Source: CAVVIH01 sp963748295
GTDB taxonomy: Bacteria > Acidobacteriota > Vicinamibacteria > Vicinamibacterales > 2-12-FULL-66-21
Reading direction: 5' to 3'
Length of the DNA stretch: 64,000 nucleotides
Assembly (NCBI GenBank): GCA_963748295.1
Contig: CAVVIH010000004.1
Location: 491,239 to 555,238, forward strand
Shown here: piece after piece, positions 36,187-47,914 of the stretch
How positions within the stretch are numbered: position 1 is the stretch's first letter
Layout of the letters: each line of letters starts with the position of its first letter
Notes under the pieces: model-generated
Seen by the model: only the letters and a program-made list of their open reading frames with translations
Databases searched by the model: none
What the model was told of the DNA's origin: nothing
Made by a program: the position numbers and the translations under genes

Positions 36187-38445
36187 CTGACCAGAGACGA
36201 TCCGTCCGCCTTCTCGCCGCCGTCCGCATTCGGTCCGTTCCGGGTGCTGCACCAAATTGGTGTGGGCGCGCTTGGGCCCGTGTTCAGAACCTACGAGCCG
36301 ACGAGAGACCGTCTCGTGGCCGTCAAGGTCTTCCGTCTCGACATTACTCCCGAACAGGCACAGTCGCTCGCGGAAGAGCTGGCGCGCGCGGCCGAGGCGG
36401 GCCTCTTCCATCCCTCGATCGTCGAGCCGCTCGCCGCCGGCGTCGAAGGGACCGTCGCCTACCGCGCGGAAGAGTACGTCGCGGCCGAAACGCTTGACGT
36501 CGCGATGCGCCACTACGCGCCGGCGCCGCTCGAGACGGCGCTGCCGTTCGTGACGCAGCTCGCCGGCGCGATCGACTTCGCGCGCGCGGCAGGTGTCGGC
36601 CACGGCGCGCTGCATCCGCGCGACATCTTCGTGACGCCGGAAGAAGCGCGCGCGACCGGGTTCGGTGTCGTCGACGCGCTGGAGCGTGTCGGCCTGAGAG
36701 CGCCGGTTCGGCGTCCGTACAGCCCGCCCGAACGAATCGCCGGCGAAGCCTGGGGCACGCCGGCCGACATCTTCTCGCTGGGCGCGATCGCCTTCGAATT
36801 GCTGACCGGACGCCGGCCCTCTGGCACCGGCGATGGGATTGGGGCACTGAACGCCGGTCCCGACTCGGACCGCCTGCGCCGCGTGCTCGCGCGCGCGATG
36901 CACGACGATCCCGCGGCGCGTTATCCGACCGCGCTCGCGTTTGCCGCGGCGCTCGAAGGCAGCGGCGAAACCGCGTCAGTCGTGCCGTTCAAACCGGTCG
37001 CGGCGCCCGAGCGCGAGCCCAAACCGGAACCAGCGCCGGCGCCGATCGCAAAACCGGCGGCCATCGAACCGCCGGCAGTTGTCGCGCCGTCTCCACAATC
37101 TCCGGCACCGGTCGTACCTCCACCACCCGCACCACCCGCGCCGGTGGAACCGGAACCGGCGTTCGCCTCGGAGCCGGACGACATTGCCGCCGAGCGCGAC
37201 GAAGACATCGCGCACTGGAACTACTCGGTGGACGAGGCCCGGGCGTCCGAAGTCGAAGCGGATGAACCGCCGACATTGTTCGACGACCGCGAGCAGGAAG
37301 CGGCCGCCGACGAACTGTTCCTCGACGCCGCCGATCTGACGCTGAACGAAACGCGCGGCGCCAAACAGCCGGATGCCGACGCACGGCTTGCCGACTTTGA
37401 AGATGAAGAGCCGGCGCCGCCGGAGGCCGAGCCGGAGCCGGAGCCAACTCCGCCCGTTGTCCCGTATCTATCCGAACCGCGCCCGCGTGCCGAGCACACG
37501 GCGCCACGTTCGTCGTTATCGATTACGTCACCCGCCGACGACTTGCCGCTCACCGAACCCGATCGCGATACGCGTTTCGATGGCGACGACTCGCGGAGGC
37601 CGATGACGCCCATCGCGATCGCCATGGTGCTCGGCCTCCTGCTCGGCGCGTTGGCGATGTACGCGTATCTCTCGAAGCGCGACACCCGCGAGTCGATCTC
37701 GACCGCGGCCACTCCGTCGGCACCCGCCGCTCCGGCGACGACGACGCCGGCGGATCGGCCGACGGGTCCGCAGACGCCACCGCCTACGAAAGAGTTCAGC
37801 GAGAGGGCGGTGACGCCACCCGGTGGTCCGGCGGAATCCGCGGGGAGAGCTGGCGCGCGGGCCCCCGCGCCGAAGCCGCCGGCCGCATCCGCTTCACCTT
37901 CGCCGCCCGCGGCTTCTCTGCGCACCGCGCGGCTGATCGTCAATTCGACGCCGGTTGGCGCGAACGTCACGATCAACGGGCGCTGGCGCGGACGCACGCC
38001 GCTGACGCTCGACGAGCTTCCGCTCGGCAACTACGTCGTCCGAATCGTGGCGACGGGGTATGACGTCTACCGGGAGGACGTCCTCCTCTCATCGTCGCAG
38101 GAATCGCGGACGATCTCCGAGCGGCTCAAGCGGTCGGCGCCCGCCGCGCGCGGCTCGGCCACCCAGTCGCGGGGAACGCCGGCGCAGCCGGGAGCCCGGC
38201 CGACGCCGCCGCTCGCGCCGGTGACCTTCGTAGGCAGCATCTATGTCGATTCGCGGCCGCGCGGCGCGAAGGTCTTCATCGACGGCAAGGAAGCCGGGAC
38301 GACGCCGCTGAAGATGCCGGAGCTGAGCATCGGCGCGCACGTCATCCGGCTCGAGCTGAAAGACCATCACACCTGGACGAGCAGCGTCCGGATCACGTCG
38401 GGAGAGGAGCAGCGGGTTACCGGGTCGCTGGAACCGATCAGATGA
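36187..38445 (+). CDS. Membrane pseudokinase with two PEGA domains
   Basis: The protein has a kinase fold at residues about 20-270 (GPFRVLHQIGVGALGPVFRT, ATP lysine in LVAVKVF), but the catalytic loop reads GHGALHPRDIFV instead of HRDLKPxN, and DFG is TGFGV. Catalytic Asp, Lys, Asn and the DFG Asp are all lost, so it should not phosphorylate. A long acidic Pro-rich linker follows, then one membrane helix (IAIAMVLGLLLGALAMYAYL, near residue 480) and two PEGA domains (RLIVNSTPVGANVTINGRWR and SIYVDSRPRGAKVFIDGKEA). I prefer a CTG start at 36187 (MTRDDPSAFSPPSAFGPF), 7 nt after GAGGAG; the first conventional start, GTG 36244, cuts into the first strand. It overlaps carA by 4 nt. Confidence 0.82.
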   Translation: MTRDDPSAFSPPSAFGPFRVLHQIGVGALGPVFRTYEPTRDRLVAVKVFRLDITPEQAQSLAEELARAAEAGLFHPSIVEPLAAGVEGTVAYRAEEYVAAETLDVAMRHYAPAPLETALPFVTQLAGAIDFARAAGVGHGALHPRDIFVTPEEARATGFGVVDALERVGLRAPVRRPYSPPERIAGEAWGTPADIFSLGAIAFELLTGRRPSGTGDGIGALNAGPDSDRLRRVLARAMHDDPAARYPTALAFAAALEGSGETASVVPFKPVAAPEREPKPEPAPAPIAKPAAIEPPAVVAPSPQSPAPVVPPPPAPPAPVEPEPAFASEPDDIAAERDEDIAHWNYSVDEARASEVEADEPPTLFDDREQEAAADELFLDAADLTLNETRGAKQPDADARLADFEDEEPAPPEAEPEPEPTPPVVPYLSEPRPRAEHTAPRSSLSITSPADDLPLTEPDRDTRFDGDDSRRPMTPIAIAMVLGLLLGALAMYAYLSKRDTRESISTAATPSAPAAPATTTPADRPTGPQTPPPTKEFSERAVTPPGGPAESAGRAGARAPAPKPPAASASPSPPAASLRTARLIVNSTPVGANVTINGRWRGRTPLTLDELPLGNYVVRIVATGYDVYREDVLLSSSQESRTISERLKRSAPAARGSATQSRGTPAQPGARPTPPLAPVTFVGSIYVDSRPRGAKVFIDGKEAGTTPLKMPELSIGAHVIRLELKDHHTWTSSVRITSGEEQRVTGSLEPIR

Positions 38446-39571
38446 AAGCCACACTCGCACTGGAAAACGGCATCTGGTACGAAGGAGAGGCAGCCGGCGC
38501 GCCGGGAGAGACCGGCGGCGAGGTCGTGTTCAACACGAGCATGACCGGCTACCAGGAAGTGCTGACCGATCCGTCGTATGCCGGGCAGATCGTCACGATG
38601 ACGGCGCCCGAGATCGGCAACTACGGCGTCACCGACGAGGACTTCGAGTCGCGCGGCCCGACGGTTGCCGGCTTCATCGTTCGCGAGGAGTCGCCGATCG
38701 CCAGCAACTGGCGCGCGGACGGGACGCTGCGCGACTTCCTCGTCCGCCACGAGATCGTTGCGATTTCAGACATCGATACGCGCGCGCTCACACGCGTGCT
38801 GCGGTCCGGCGGCGTGCTGCGCGGCATCATCGCCACCGGCGACGTGGATCCACGCATCCTGGTCGAGCGCGCACGGGACGAAGTTCCTCCGATGGAAGGC
38901 TCGGATCTCGTCCTCGACGTCACCTGCGAGTCGCCGTTCGACTGGAAGCCGGACGACGAGCAGGATGAGGACCTGATGCCGGCGCCTGAACGCAAGGCCA
39001 GCCGTCCGCTGCAAATCGCCGCCTACGATTTCGGGATGAAGTGGAACATCCTGCGGCGGTTCTCGGCTTATGGCTGCAACGTTCGCGTCTTCCCGGCGAC
39101 CGCGCCGGCGTCCGATCTGCTGGCGGCGAAACCGGATGGCGTGTTCCTGAGCAACGGGCCCGGCGATCCGGCGGCGCTCGGTTACGCCATCCGCAACGCG
39201 CGCGAGCTGGTGCAGTCCGATGTGCCCGTCTTCGGCATCTGCCTCGGTCACCAGATCCTGTCGCTGGCGATGGGCGGCAAGACCTACAAGCTGAAGTTCG
39301 GCCACCGTGGCGCCAACCATCCGGTGAAGGAGCTCGAGACCGGCAAGGTGGAGATCACCTCGCAGAACCACGGGTTCGCGGTCGACCCCGCGTCGCTCCC
39401 ACGCGACGTCAAGGTGACGCACGTCAACCTCTACGACGGCACCATCGAGGGGCTGCGCCACGAGAAGAAGCCGGTGTTCTGCGTGCAATATCATCCCGAG
39501 GCGGCGCCGGGCCCGCACGACGCTGACTATCTGTTCCGGCAGTTCCTGGATGAGATGGAGAAGAGAGCGTA

Positions 39572-39572
<1 letters not shown>
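38442..39572 (+). CDS. carA: Carbamoyl-phosphate synthase small subunit (glutaminase)
   Basis: The 376-residue protein begins MKATLALENGIWYEGEAAGA. The N-terminal domain has VFNTSMTGYQEVLTDPSYAG and DIDTRALTRVLR. The glutaminase domain has the Cys nucleophile in VFGICLGHQILSLAMGGKTY, KFGHRGANHPVK, TSQNHGFAVD and CVQYHPEAAPGPHD. It hydrolyses glutamine and channels ammonia to CarB for pyrimidine and arginine synthesis. The ATG overlaps the pseudokinase stop, and its own stop (TAG) overlaps the GTG of carB, so all three are translationally linked. Confidence 0.96.
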
Positions 39573-42834
<3,262 letters not shown>

Positions 42835-42934
42835 TACCCCGGCGTTTTCTGCGCGGTGATCGTTATCGCCGCGCGAATTCCGCTGACAGCTCCGCCGTCC
42901 GGCCCGGTCGTTTCCCTTGCATCGGCCGCGTTCC

Positions 42935-45466
42935 ATGCGCGCGCCGGCGGCTCTTCTCGGCATCCCCCTGCTCGCCGGTGCGGCCGCCGGGCTCTGCTTC
43001 TTCGAGCTCGATCATTTCGCCTGGTGCGCGGCGGGCGGGTCGGCGATCGCGCTGATCGCCGGGATCGCCGCGCTCGCGCTGAACGACGTCGTCAACTGCG
43101 TGTCGGCCGTGCTCGCCGGCTCGTTGCTTGCGGGCGCGTCGCTGGGCGCGTCGGCGGCGCGTGAGGCGTACTCGCCGAGTCTTCTCGCGTGGTTTCAGGA
43201 ACGCGATGTCGAGGGGACACGCACGGCGCTGATCGAAGGCGCGCTGCAGGAGGATGCCTCGAACGGCGCATTCGGCGTGTCGCTGCTCATCCGCGTCGCG
43301 AGGGTCGCCGACGATGAGGATGCGGAGCCGCGGCGAGTGGACGGGGGAGTGCGGCTCAGCGTCGCCGGGACGCTTGCCGCCGTGCGCCTGCGCGAGTGGC
43401 GGGCGGGGAGGCGGGTGCGGCTGCCGGCCACGGTCAGGGAACCGGCCGTTTATCTGAATCCCGGCGTCCCCGACGAGCGGCGGGCGCTGGCCCGGCGCGG
43501 CATCGTGCTGGTTGGCGGCGTCAAGAGCGGCGCGCTCGTGGAGGTCGTCGCGCAGGGCTCGCGCCTGTCGGAACTGGCGGGCGCCTCGCGTGCGTGGACT
43601 CGATGGCGCCTCGCGCAGATCGTCGGCTGCTGGAGCGCACGTTCGGCCGGGATCGCGACCGCGATTCTGATTGGCGATCGGACCGGCCTCGGCGAGGAGG
43701 ACGATCGCCGGCTGCAGGAAGCCGGCACCTATCACGTCATCGCGATCTCGGGCGGCAACATCGCGATCCTGACCGGCCTCATTCTGGTCGCGCTGCGCAT
43801 CGCCTCGATTCCATATCGCGCGTCCGCGTCCGCGGCGATCCTGCTCCTGCAGCTTTACGGCCTGGTGGTGATGCCCGCCCCGTCGGTCGATCGCGCGATC
43901 GCGGCGGCCACGATCTTTCTTGCCGGCCGTCTGCTCGATCACCGCGGATCGCCAGTCAATGTTCTCGCCATCGCCGCGGTGCTGGCGGTTGGCTCGTCGC
44001 CGGTCACCGCCTTCGATCCGGCATTCGTGCTGTCGTTCGGCGCCACGTTCGGGATTCTCGTCGGCGTCCCCCTCATCAGCCGCGCGCTCGCGGTCCGGTC
44101 GCGCGCCCTCCAGCTGGTCGCGGGCGTTCTGATCGCGACGTTCGCGGCGGAGTTGATCCTCGCGCCAGTCGGCGCACTCTTCTTCTCGCGCGTGACCTTC
44201 GCGGGCCTGGCGCTCAACTTCGCGGCGATTCCGCTGATGACGGTCATCCAGGCGGCCTCGCTCCTCGCGCTGGCCGCTTCGTCTGTTCACATGCCTGCGG
44301 CCATCCATCTGGGGCATCTCGTGCACCTGGCGACCGAGGGCCTGATCGAGTCGGCGCGGCTCGTCGACGTCATGCCCTGGCTGTGCCAGGCGACGGCGCC
44401 GCCGGCCTTGTGGCTGCTCGCGGTTTACTACGCGGCGCTCGCGACAGTCTTCGCATGGCCTGCCCTGAGCGAGCGCAGCGAGTCGAATGGGCCTGCCCTG
44501 AGCGAGCGAAGGGAGTCGAAGGGGCCACGGTTCGCCCGTGCGGCTGCGGGCGTTGCCGCGGTCGCCGCCATCGCGATCGTCGCGGGCTTCGCGCCGCGCG
44601 ACGCAGTAGCGCCGCCGCCAGCCGGCCGTCTGCGTCTGGTGTTCATCGACGTCGGTCAAGGAGACGCGACGCTCGTGTTTCTTCCCGACGGCCGCCGCCT
44701 GCTGGTCGACACCGGCGGCTTCCCGATCCCGGCCCTGCAGGATGCTGAGAGCGGTCAGCTCGCCCGCTTCGATCTCGGCGAGCGCGTCGTGGCGCCCGCG
44801 CTTCGCGCCTTTGCGGTGCGCCGGCTCGACGCGCTGGTCCTCACGCACGGCGATCCCGATCACATCGGTGGGGCGTTCTCGGTCATGCGCCTCTTTCGTC
44901 CACGCGCGCTCTGGCAGGGTGTCGAAGTGCCGCCGCATCGCGAGCTCACGGCGCTGGCGGCGTTGGCCGGCCAGCTCGGCGCCGAACGCCGCTTCGTGGT
45001 CTCCGGCGATCGGCTCGAGCTCGGGACAGTTCGGATTCGCGTGCTCCACCCGCCGGTGCCGGCGTGGGAGCGCCAGCGTGTCCGCAACGAGGATTCGGTG
45101 GTGCTCGAGATCCGGCTCGGCGACGTGGCGATCGTGCTTCCAGGCGACATCGGCAAGGAAGGGGAGGCGGCCGTGCAGCCGGCGCTCGACGCCGCGCCGC
45201 TCGTGGTCCTCAAGGCGCCGCACCACGGTAGCGCGACCTCGAGCACGCCGGCGTTCCTGTCTGCTTTGAACCCCCGCGCCGTGATCTTCAGCGCCGGCCG
45301 CGCCAACCGCTTCGGCCACCCCGCGCCGTCAGTGGTCGCGCGCTACCGCGCGACCGGCGCCGTGATGTTCTCGACCGCGGCTGACGGCGCGGTGATCGTC
45401 GACACGGATGGAAAGCAGGTGGACATCAGGGGGTGGACGGGGAGGCGTGTGGTGTTGCGGCGTTGA
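42935..45466 (+). CDS. comEC: DNA internalisation/competence protein ComEC/Rec2
   Basis: The product has about 843 residues from ATG 42935 (MRAPAALLGIPLLAG); a TTG at 42917 would add six residues. It has two early membrane helices, a DUF4131-like OB region (TRTALIEGALQEDASNGAFG), the Competence domain (GLGEEDDRRLQEAGTYHVIA, ISGGNIAILTGLILVAL) with about ten membrane helices, and a C-terminal metallo-beta-lactamase domain (VFIDVGQGDATLVFLPDGRR, LTHGDPDHIGGAFSVM, LKAPHHGSATSSTP). ComEC forms the inner-membrane channel for single-stranded DNA uptake. A 33-nt tandem repeat is inserted in frame at 44458-44523, in the linker before the lactamase domain. Confidence 0.93.
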   Translation: MRAPAALLGIPLLAGAAAGLCFFELDHFAWCAAGGSAIALIAGIAALALNDVVNCVSAVLAGSLLAGASLGASAAREAYSPSLLAWFQERDVEGTRTALIEGALQEDASNGAFGVSLLIRVARVADDEDAEPRRVDGGVRLSVAGTLAAVRLREWRAGRRVRLPATVREPAVYLNPGVPDERRALARRGIVLVGGVKSGALVEVVAQGSRLSELAGASRAWTRWRLAQIVGCWSARSAGIATAILIGDRTGLGEEDDRRLQEAGTYHVIAISGGNIAILTGLILVALRIASIPYRASASAAILLLQLYGLVVMPAPSVDRAIAAATIFLAGRLLDHRGSPVNVLAIAAVLAVGSSPVTAFDPAFVLSFGATFGILVGVPLISRALAVRSRALQLVAGVLIATFAAELILAPVGALFFSRVTFAGLALNFAAIPLMTVIQAASLLALAASSVHMPAAIHLGHLVHLATEGLIESARLVDVMPWLCQATAPPALWLLAVYYAALATVFAWPALSERSESNGPALSERRESKGPRFARAAAGVAAVAAIAIVAGFAPRDAVAPPPAGRLRLVFIDVGQGDATLVFLPDGRRLLVDTGGFPIPALQDAESGQLARFDLGERVVAPALRAFAVRRLDALVLTHGDPDHIGGAFSVMRLFRPRALWQGVEVPPHRELTALAALAGQLGAERRFVVSGDRLELGTVRIRVLHPPVPAWERQRVRNEDSVVLEIRLGDVAIVLPGDIGKEGEAAVQPALDAAPLVVLKAPHHGSATSSTPAFLSALNPRAVIFSAGRANRFGHPAPSVVARYRATGAVMFSTAADGAVIVDTDGKQVDIRGWTGRRVVLRR
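44458..44523 (+). repeat. In-frame tandem 33-nt repeat inside comEC
   Basis: Two adjacent 33-nt copies of GCCTGCCCTGAGCGAGCG followed by an AAGCGAGTCGAA-like half occur. They encode PALSERSESNG and PALSERRESKG in frame. The unit contains an imperfect palindrome (CGAGCG...CGAGTCG). It sits in the poorly conserved linker between the last membrane helix and the lactamase domain, so it is probably tolerated. Confidence 0.85.
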
Positions 45467-45505
45467 GGCCGGCATCAACGACACGACGCGGTCACGAATA
45501 CGGTT

Positions 45506-45541
45506 CACGACGAACACGGCGAACACGAAGATCACGACGGA
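45506..45541 (+). repeat. Left arm of GxxExxY cassette: four 9-nt words
   Basis: The words are CACGACGAA, CACGGCGAA, CACGAAGAT, CACGACGGA. They are repeated in the same order in inverted orientation at 45960-45995. Two more degenerate words (CACGACGCGGT, CACGAATACGGTT) lie just upstream from 45482. The arm ends 2 nt before the AGGAGG ribosome-binding site of the gene. Confidence 0.9.
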
Positions 45542-45555
45542 TTAGGAGGCACGAC

Positions 45556-45951
45556 ATGCTACGGGTGAGTTCTCCGCTATCCCAAGAAGATGAGGCAATA
45601 GTTACCAAGGTCATCGATTGTGCATTTGCCGTGCATCGGGCCCTTGGTCCGGGTTACAAGGAGCGTATCTACGAGATGGCGTTCTGCCTCGAACTCGAGT
45701 CCAGAAACGTCAGATTCGAGTGTGAAAAGCCCGTGTCAGTAAGGTATCGGGAGTGGGTGATACCAGGTCAACGAATTGACTTGATCGTCGAGAAGCGGGT
45801 CGTCGTCGAGATCAAAGCGGTGCCCAGGTTGCGGATGCTTCATCGACGCCAGCTCGTGTCTTACTTGCGGACCCTCGATCTGAAGGCGGGTATTCTGTTG
45901 AATTTCAACTCGAACTACATCAAGCACGGCCTGCGCCGTGTCGTTTTGTGA
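45556..45951 (+). CDS. GxxExxY family protein (PD-(D/E)XK-like), inside an inverted-repeat cassette
   Basis: The 131-residue protein starts at ATG 45556, 6 nt after AGGAGG (45544-45549). It carries the canonical motif ALGPGYKERIYEMAFCLELE (GYKERIY), then VSVRYREWVIPGQRIDLIVE, KRVVVEIKAVPRLRMLHRRQ, LVSYLRTLDLKAGILLNFN. The motif Glu, the Asp in RIDLIV and the EIK pair match a PD-(D/E)XK nuclease core. Base composition is visibly lower in GC than its neighbours, which suggests recent acquisition. The role is unknown. The flanking 36-nt inverted repeats make a compact unit of 490 bp. Confidence 0.9.
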   Translation: MLRVSSPLSQEDEAIVTKVIDCAFAVHRALGPGYKERIYEMAFCLELESRNVRFECEKPVSVRYREWVIPGQRIDLIVEKRVVVEIKAVPRLRMLHRRQLVSYLRTLDLKAGILLNFNSNYIKHGLRRVVL

Positions 45952-45959
45952 TGTTTTCT

Positions 45960-45995
45960 TGCGTCGTGGTCTTCGTGACCGCCGTGATCGTCGTG
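45960..45995 (-). repeat. Right arm of GxxExxY cassette: four 9-nt words, inverted
   Basis: Read on the minus strand the words are CACGACGAT, CACGGCGGT, CACGAAGAC, CACGACGCA, the same order as the left arm (the first seven bases of each word match). It begins 9 nt after the stop codon of the GxxExxY gene and ends about 20 nt before the end of the convergent mazG. Confidence 0.9.
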
Positions 45996-46016
45996 GACGA
46001 GCGCCCTTCGTTAGAA

Positions 46017-46835
46017 TCACGGAGCCGATTTCTTCACCACCTGCCAGGCCTCTTCCATCTCCTCCAGCGACGTATCGTGGACGGACCTGCCCGCCGCCTC
46101 GAGATGACGTTCGAGTTTTTCGAACCGCTGTCCGAACTTCTCGTTGGCTTTCCGCAGCGCTGACTCCGGTTCCACGCCAAGTTTGCGGGCGAGATTGGCG
46201 ATCGAGAACAGCAGATCGCCCATCTCTTCTTCCATCCGGCCGCGACCTTCACTGACCGCGCCCTCGAGCTCGGCGACCTCCTCTTTGATCTTCTCGATCA
46301 CGTCGTGCGTCTTCGCCCAGTCGAAGCCAACCGCGGCGACGCGGGTTCCGATCTCGTGCGCGCCAAGCAGCGCCGGCAGCGCCTTCGGCAACCCGCCGAG
46401 CACGGCCTTGCGCTCGCCAGACGCCTGCTGTTCCTTCGCCTTGATCGCTTCCCACTGCTCGAGCACCTGGCCCGGCGTGTTCACGCCCTCCTGCGTGCCG
46501 AACACATGCGGATGGCGCCTGATCAGCTTCGCGCAGATCGCGCGGAGCGAGTCGGTCACCGTGAAGCGCCCGTCATCGGCTTCGATCTGCGCGAGGAAGA
46601 CGCCCTCGAACAGGAAGTCGCCGATCTCTCCGCGAAGCGCCTGGTGATCCTCCCAATCGATCGCCTGCAGCACTTCGTACGTCTCTTCCAGCACGAACGG
46701 GCGCAGCGTCTCGATCGTCTGCTCGCGATCCCATGGACACCCGTCGGGACCTCGGAGCCGGCTCATGATATCGACGAGCTGCTGAAACGCCTCGCCCGCA
46801 TCCTTCGTCGTCTGTCCGCCGGTTCGGTTCGACAT
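46017..46835 (-). CDS. mazG: Nucleoside triphosphate pyrophosphohydrolase MazG
   Basis: The 272-residue protein has two MazG all-alpha domains. The first has RLRGPDGCPWDREQTIETLR and VLEETYEVLQAIDWEDHQAL, RGEIGDFLFEGVFLAQIEAD (EExxE...ExxD metal site). The second has KIKEEVAELEGAVSEGRGRM and EEEMGDLLFSIANLARKLGV. It hydrolyses dNTPs/NTPs to monophosphates and pyrophosphate, removing damaged nucleotides. It is divergent from the DUF1844 gene with a gap of 25 nt. Confidence 0.94.
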   Translation of the reverse strand: MSNRTGGQTTKDAGEAFQQLVDIMSRLRGPDGCPWDREQTIETLRPFVLEETYEVLQAIDWEDHQALRGEIGDFLFEGVFLAQIEADDGRFTVTDSLRAICAKLIRRHPHVFGTQEGVNTPGQVLEQWEAIKAKEQQASGERKAVLGGLPKALPALLGAHEIGTRVAAVGFDWAKTHDVIEKIKEEVAELEGAVSEGRGRMEEEMGDLLFSIANLARKLGVEPESALRKANEKFGQRFEKLERHLEAAGRSVHDTSLEEMEEAWQVVKKSAP

Positions 46836-46860
46836 CAGGCGACTATGCTAGCATTCGGGC

Positions 46861-47148
46861 ATGGAGCGTTCGGGGGCGTCGGACCTCACATTTTCCGGGT
46901 TCATCCTGTCGCTCGCGACCACGGCTGCGTTCCATTTCGGCGATCTCGCGGACCCCGAAACCGGCCGCACGGCAGAGCCGGATCTCGACTCGGCGGGGCG
47001 CATCATCGAAGTCCTGACGATGCTCCAGGAGAAGACCAAGGGGAACCTGATCCCCGAGGAAGACCGCGTTCTCGACGACCTGCTCTACGAGCTGCGCATG
47101 CGCTACGTCCAGGCGCAGCAGGAAACCCGCCGGATCGTCGAACCCTGA
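46861..47148 (+). CDS. DUF1844 domain protein
   Basis: The 95-residue protein matches the DUF1844 pattern: LTFSGFILSLATTAAFHFGD, then DLDSAGRIIEVLTMLQEKTK, GNLIPEEDRVLDDLLYELRM. It is small, acidic and mainly helical, with no signal peptide. No biochemical function is known for this family to me. It stands one base before the MBL hydrolase gene and may be cotranscribed with it and ribF. Confidence 0.85.
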   Translation: MERSGASDLTFSGFILSLATTAAFHFGDLADPETGRTAEPDLDSAGRIIEVLTMLQEKTKGNLIPEEDRVLDDLLYELRMRYVQAQQETRRIVEP

Positions 47149-47149
47149 C

Positions 47150-47914
47150 GTGAAAATCACGTTCCTCGGCACGGGCACATCGCACGGTGTGCCGATGATC
47201 GGCTGCGACTGCGCGACGTGCAAGTCGACGGATCCCCGCGACAAGCGGCTGCGCCCCTCGATCTTCATCGAGCCGGACGACGGCATCAAGCTGCTCGTCG
47301 ACGCCGGACCGGATCTGCGGGCCCAGGCGCTGGCGCACGATCTACGGCGCATCGACGCGATCGTCTTCACGCACGGGCACGCGGATCACATCCTCGGCCT
47401 CGACGAGATCCGCCGCTACAACCACATGCTGCATTCGGCGATGGCCTGCTACGGAGACGCCGCGACGATCGCGGACATCCGGCGGATGTTCGCCTACATC
47501 TTCGATCCGGCGACCCCCAAGGGCGGCGGGCTGCCGATGATCAGGACGTTTACGCTGGCAGGACCTTTCTGCATCGGACAGTCGGAGATCGTGCCGGTGC
47601 CGGTCATGCACGGCACCCGGCAGATTCTCGGGCTGCGCATCGGCCGGTTCGCCTACCTGACCGACTGCAGCGGCATTCCCGAATCGTCGCTCGGCCTGCT
47701 CCAGGACCTCGACGTGCTCGTCCTCGACGCGCTGCGCGAGCGTCCGCACCCGACGCACTTCAATCTCAGCGAGGCGGTCGACACGGCGGCGCGGATCGCG
47801 CCGCGGCAGGCGTACTTCACGCACATGTGCCACGACCTGCAGCACGAAGCGACCTGCGCGCGCCTGCCGGCCGGCATGCAACTGGCGTACGATGGACTCG
47901 TCCTCGAATGCTGA
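47150..47914 (+). CDS. MBL-fold metal-dependent hydrolase, PhnP-like
   Basis: The 254-residue protein starts at GTG 47150 (KITFLGTGTSHGVPMIGCDC). It has the PhnP-type Cys-rich insert (GCDCATCKSTDPRDKR), DAGPDLRAQALAHDL, the metal motif FTHGHADHILGLDEIRRYN, VPVMHGTRQILGLRIGRFAY, and TDCSGIPESSL. PhnP is a cyclic ribose phosphate phosphodiesterase; related proteins act on other phosphodiesters. No phn genes are present, so the substrate is open. Its TGA overlaps the ATG of ribF. Confidence 0.88.
   Translation: MKITFLGTGTSHGVPMIGCDCATCKSTDPRDKRLRPSIFIEPDDGIKLLVDAGPDLRAQALAHDLRRIDAIVFTHGHADHILGLDEIRRYNHMLHSAMACYGDAATIADIRRMFAYIFDPATPKGGGLPMIRTFTLAGPFCIGQSEIVPVPVMHGTRQILGLRIGRFAYLTDCSGIPESSLGLLQDLDVLVLDALRERPHPTHFNLSEAVDTAARIAPRQAYFTHMCHDLQHEATCARLPAGMQLAYDGLVLEC

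Noticed and set aside
42863..45319. 818-codon open frame antisense to comEC
   Set aside because: Shadow of a high-GC gene; comEC motifs on the plus strand decide.
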